DNA from: an uncultured Porphyromonadaceae bacterium
Lineage (GTDB): Bacteria; Bacteroidota; Bacteroidia; Bacteroidales; Muribaculaceae
DNA: 8,245 bases
Reading direction: 5' to 3'
Assembly (NCBI GenBank): GCA_947174735.1
Contig: CAMWKC010000087.1
Location: 1 to 8,245 of the forward strand
The notes under the pieces were generated by a model. The model searched no databases, was not told the DNA's origin, and saw nothing but the letters and a program-made list of their open reading frames with translations. Made by a program: the position numbers and the translations under genes. Positions within the stretch are counted from its first letter, which is position 1. Each line of letters begins with the position of its first letter. Below are positions 6,810 to 8,245 of the stretch, piece after piece.

Positions 6810-7586
6810 ATGAGCGATAACTGTCAACTTATTGTTTTCTCTAATAAAGCGTATAATGCTATTATTCGAGAGAGCTTCGACAAAGATCCAGTTGAAACCG
6901 GAGGTATACTCCTCGGTCATGTTCTTGACAATGGGGTATGGATAGTTATGGAAGTTTTACCCCCAGGTATTAATAGTATCTTTCAGTACGCTTATTTTGA
7001 GTACGATGAAGCATTCGTAAATTATCTCGCTCAATCCGTAGCAAATCAATACAAGAGGCCTCTTGACTTGTTAGGTTTGTGGCATCGTCATCCTGGTAAT
7101 ATTGATATTTTCTCAACCACTGATGACGGAACAAACTTGACTTTTGCACGGCAGAATCCTGCTGGAGTTATATCCGGTTTAGTCAACATTGATCCTTGCT
7201 TCCGTTTAACAATGTATCATTTGGATTGTCCAACTCATAGATCAATAGGTCGACCTGATTATAGTGTTGTGGAAATTGAAGTAGGAGATGATATTATTCC
7301 TGAAGAGTATTTCAAGCTACGATATTTTGATGGAGAAGAGACAAGTCTTCATCCAATGTTAAATGCTCGTGGTCATGAAAGAATGGTTAATCGAGATCTT
7401 CATAATCATTATCAAAAAGAATTTGATAGCGTAGCGGAAGATACTGGTCCAACAGAAGTACCTCCTGAGCTTAATATAAATCTCAATATAAGTCAAGTAA
7501 TGCCCTCGTATGCCAATCCCCACAATACTATACAAAAAGCGATAAACTATTTTTTTCCTTTTAAGAGAGGGTCAAACAAAAAATGA
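6810..7586 (+). CDS. JAB/MPN (Mov34/PAD-1) family JAMM metalloprotease
   Basis: This 258-residue protein has a complete JAMM zinc-protease motif: Glu29 in VETGGILLGH, then His92-x-His94, seven residues, Ser102, two residues and Asp105 (LWHRHPGNIDIFSTTD). His92, His94 and Asp105 should bind zinc, and Glu29 should activate water. The JAB domain covers about residues 5-137 (strands QLIVFS, VWIVMEVLPPG, LDLLGLWHRH and GVISGLVNI). A C-terminal extension of about 120 residues follows that I do not recognise. Such enzymes cut isopeptide or peptide bonds after ubiquitin-like proteins (eukaryotic Rpn11/AMSH; bacterial Cap3 and Bil-type deconjugases). The ATG lies 2 bp after the stop of the E2-like gene, so the two are co-translated. 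The natural partner is likely a conjugate made by, or the tail of, that neighbour. The tail, ending PFKRGSNKK, may have been altered by the transposon remnant just downstream. Confidence 0.93.
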   Translation: MSDNCQLIVFSNKAYNAIIRESFDKDPVETGGILLGHVLDNGVWIVMEVLPPGINSIFQYAYFEYDEAFVNYLAQSVANQYKRPLDLLGLWHRHPGNIDIFSTTDDGTNLTFARQNPAGVISGLVNIDPCFRLTMYHLDCPTHRSIGRPDYSVVEIEVGDDIIPEEYFKLRYFDGEETSLHPMLNARGHERMVNRDLHNHYQKEFDSVAEDTGPTEVPPELNINLNISQVMPSYANPHNTIQKAINYFFPFKRGSNKK

Positions 7587-7592
7587 AATTGT

Positions 7593-8055
7593 TTAGACTA
7601 ATTTAATTTGTGAAATTTTTAAGGAAAATAACGGTAACTCCTTCCAACTGGACATTATAATATTGAAGTGCAAAAGAATAGATTTGAAATCATTCATACG
7701 TTGATTCTTTCTATCTTCCACTTTTTTCTGTACCTTCCCTCGTCAAAGAAAAAGTCTTCGATTTGATTACTTCTATTACTTTGATTATTTAGGCAGACAT
7801 TGAAAATGATTCCATAAGAAGCGAATGCGTGTCTAGATTCTTTCTGTCAAAACTGGTGCTAAGATTACAGAAAAGTTCATCTATAGAGCTGCACACTGTG
7901 GAAAGTTATTCAACTAGTTAATTAATACTGTCTCCGATTTCTTGGAAATCGGTATGGTACCAGCCTACGATTGGGTCTTGTCTAATGGTATACTCTGATT
8001 ATTCGTCAGGAAAAGCGCATTGATAGTATTTCGCTTTTTCTTGTCTGCTAATCAA
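7593..8055 (-). pseudogene. Degraded DDE transposase, C-terminal half (IS5-like element remnant)
   Basis: Minus-strand fragments in shifting frames join into a typical transposase C-terminal half. They are ALFLTNNQSIPLDKTQ (7968-8018), SIDELFCN followed by an SFDRKNL-like segment (7864-7887 and below), ASYGIIFNVCLNN just upstream of EDFFFDEGRYRKKWKIERIN (7700-7759), and MSSWKELPLFSL running to a stop at 7593-7595. The order and the ER-N segment carrying the catalytic Glu fit Bacteroidetes IS5-like DDE transposases. The expected Asp of the NADAGFD-type motif is replaced (LSTSFD). Stops at 7694-7696 and elsewhere, together with at least three frameshifts, show it is dead. The N-terminal half and both terminal inverted repeats were not found. 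The exact IS family is inferred from memory of motifs. Confidence 0.78.
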
Positions 8056-8075
8056 CCATTAGTTAAAGGAAATAG

Positions 8076-8245
8076 ACACTCCTAATTTTGTTGTTACCTT
8101 TTTCCAATTCAAATCCAGAAATTATCATTATCAACAATAGTGGTTTCGTAATAGCAATCAAGAATGAAACCATAACCATTATGGTGTTGTGTAATGAAAA
8201 AGAAACAAAAGAAGATCATGGCAAAGTTGGTAAAACTAATATGTC
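8076..8245 (+). CDS. Partial unknown reading frame running off the right edge
   Basis: The frame is open from 8076 (after TAG 8073-8075) to the window end. It includes NPEIIIINNSGFVIAIKN, then ETITIMVLCNEKETKEDH and GKVGKTNM. The alternation of hydrophobic strands and the composition look like real protein. The stretch IMVLCNEK ... GKVGKT is suggestive of a ParA-like or other P-loop NTPase, but the spacing is not a standard Walker A. The start is unclear: in-frame TTG codons lie at 8088 and 8091 and an ATG at 8181. Upstream sequence may have been lost where the transposase remnant ends. An alternative frame starting ATG 8194 (MKKKQKK) looks less protein-like. Confidence 0.35.

Noticed and set aside
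7583..7606. Overlapping ATGA start of a third cassette gene
   Set aside because: The frame closes after seven codons (MKLFRLI) and lies over the transposase end, so it is not annotated as a gene.
7934..7952. Perfect hairpin CCGATTTC-TTG-GAAATCGG as a terminator
   Set aside because: It lies within the transposase remnant (a TDFQEIGD-like stretch) and has no T-run after it.
8011..8040. AAAAGCG ... CGCTTTT inverted repeat as terminator of the JAB gene
   Set aside because: It is over 400 bp past the JAB stop, inside decayed transposase coding sequence, with a 14-base loop. Probably chance.

Overview
The window looks like chromosomal DNA of a Bacteroidales bacterium (Bacteroides, Prevotella or Muribaculaceae type). 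This rests on the style of the four-gene efflux operon, on TAnnTTTG-type -7 promoter boxes, and on a decayed transposase that resembles Bacteroidetes IS5-like elements. No rRNA, tRNA or CRISPR array was seen. The genus cannot be set from the sequence alone.

Left part (1-5089, minus strand): one operon, read right to left. It encodes a TolC-like outer-membrane factor, an HlyD/EmrA-like membrane fusion protein and two ABC-2 type permeases of the YhhJ/YbhS kind. Together these would form an envelope-spanning tripartite exporter. No ATPase and no regulator lie in the window. At the extreme left, a 55-bp direct repeat supplies the last 23 codons of the second permease.

Middle (5090-5991): about 900 bp without a clear protein gene. 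It holds a strong inverted repeat (5273-5306) that may be an operator. A Bacteroidetes -7 box at 5385-5392 is followed by a candidate structured RNA (about 5397-5651) that ends in seven T. The helices of this RNA compete for the same strands. An AT-rich leader with a doubtful 24-codon ORF comes next.

Right part (5992-7586, plus strand): a tight two-gene cassette, visibly more AT-rich than the efflux operon. The first protein has two complete and one partial copy of a 50-residue repeat, then a domain whose pattern fits a prokaryotic E2 (UBC-like) fold with a candidate catalytic Cys222. The second, starting 2 bp later, is a JAB/MPN metalloprotease with a complete JAMM motif. This is the logic of a bacterial ubiquitin-like conjugation system (E2 plus deconjugase), but no E1 and no ubiquitin-like protein is encoded next to it. 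It is the most interesting part of the window.

Right edge (7593-8245): the C-terminal half of a DDE transposase, broken by stops and frameshifts, lies convergent to and 6 bp from the JAB gene. After it a plus-strand reading frame runs off the window. The E2/JAB cassette therefore sits between a conserved housekeeping-like operon and mobile-element debris, as expected for an acquired accessory (possibly defence) island.
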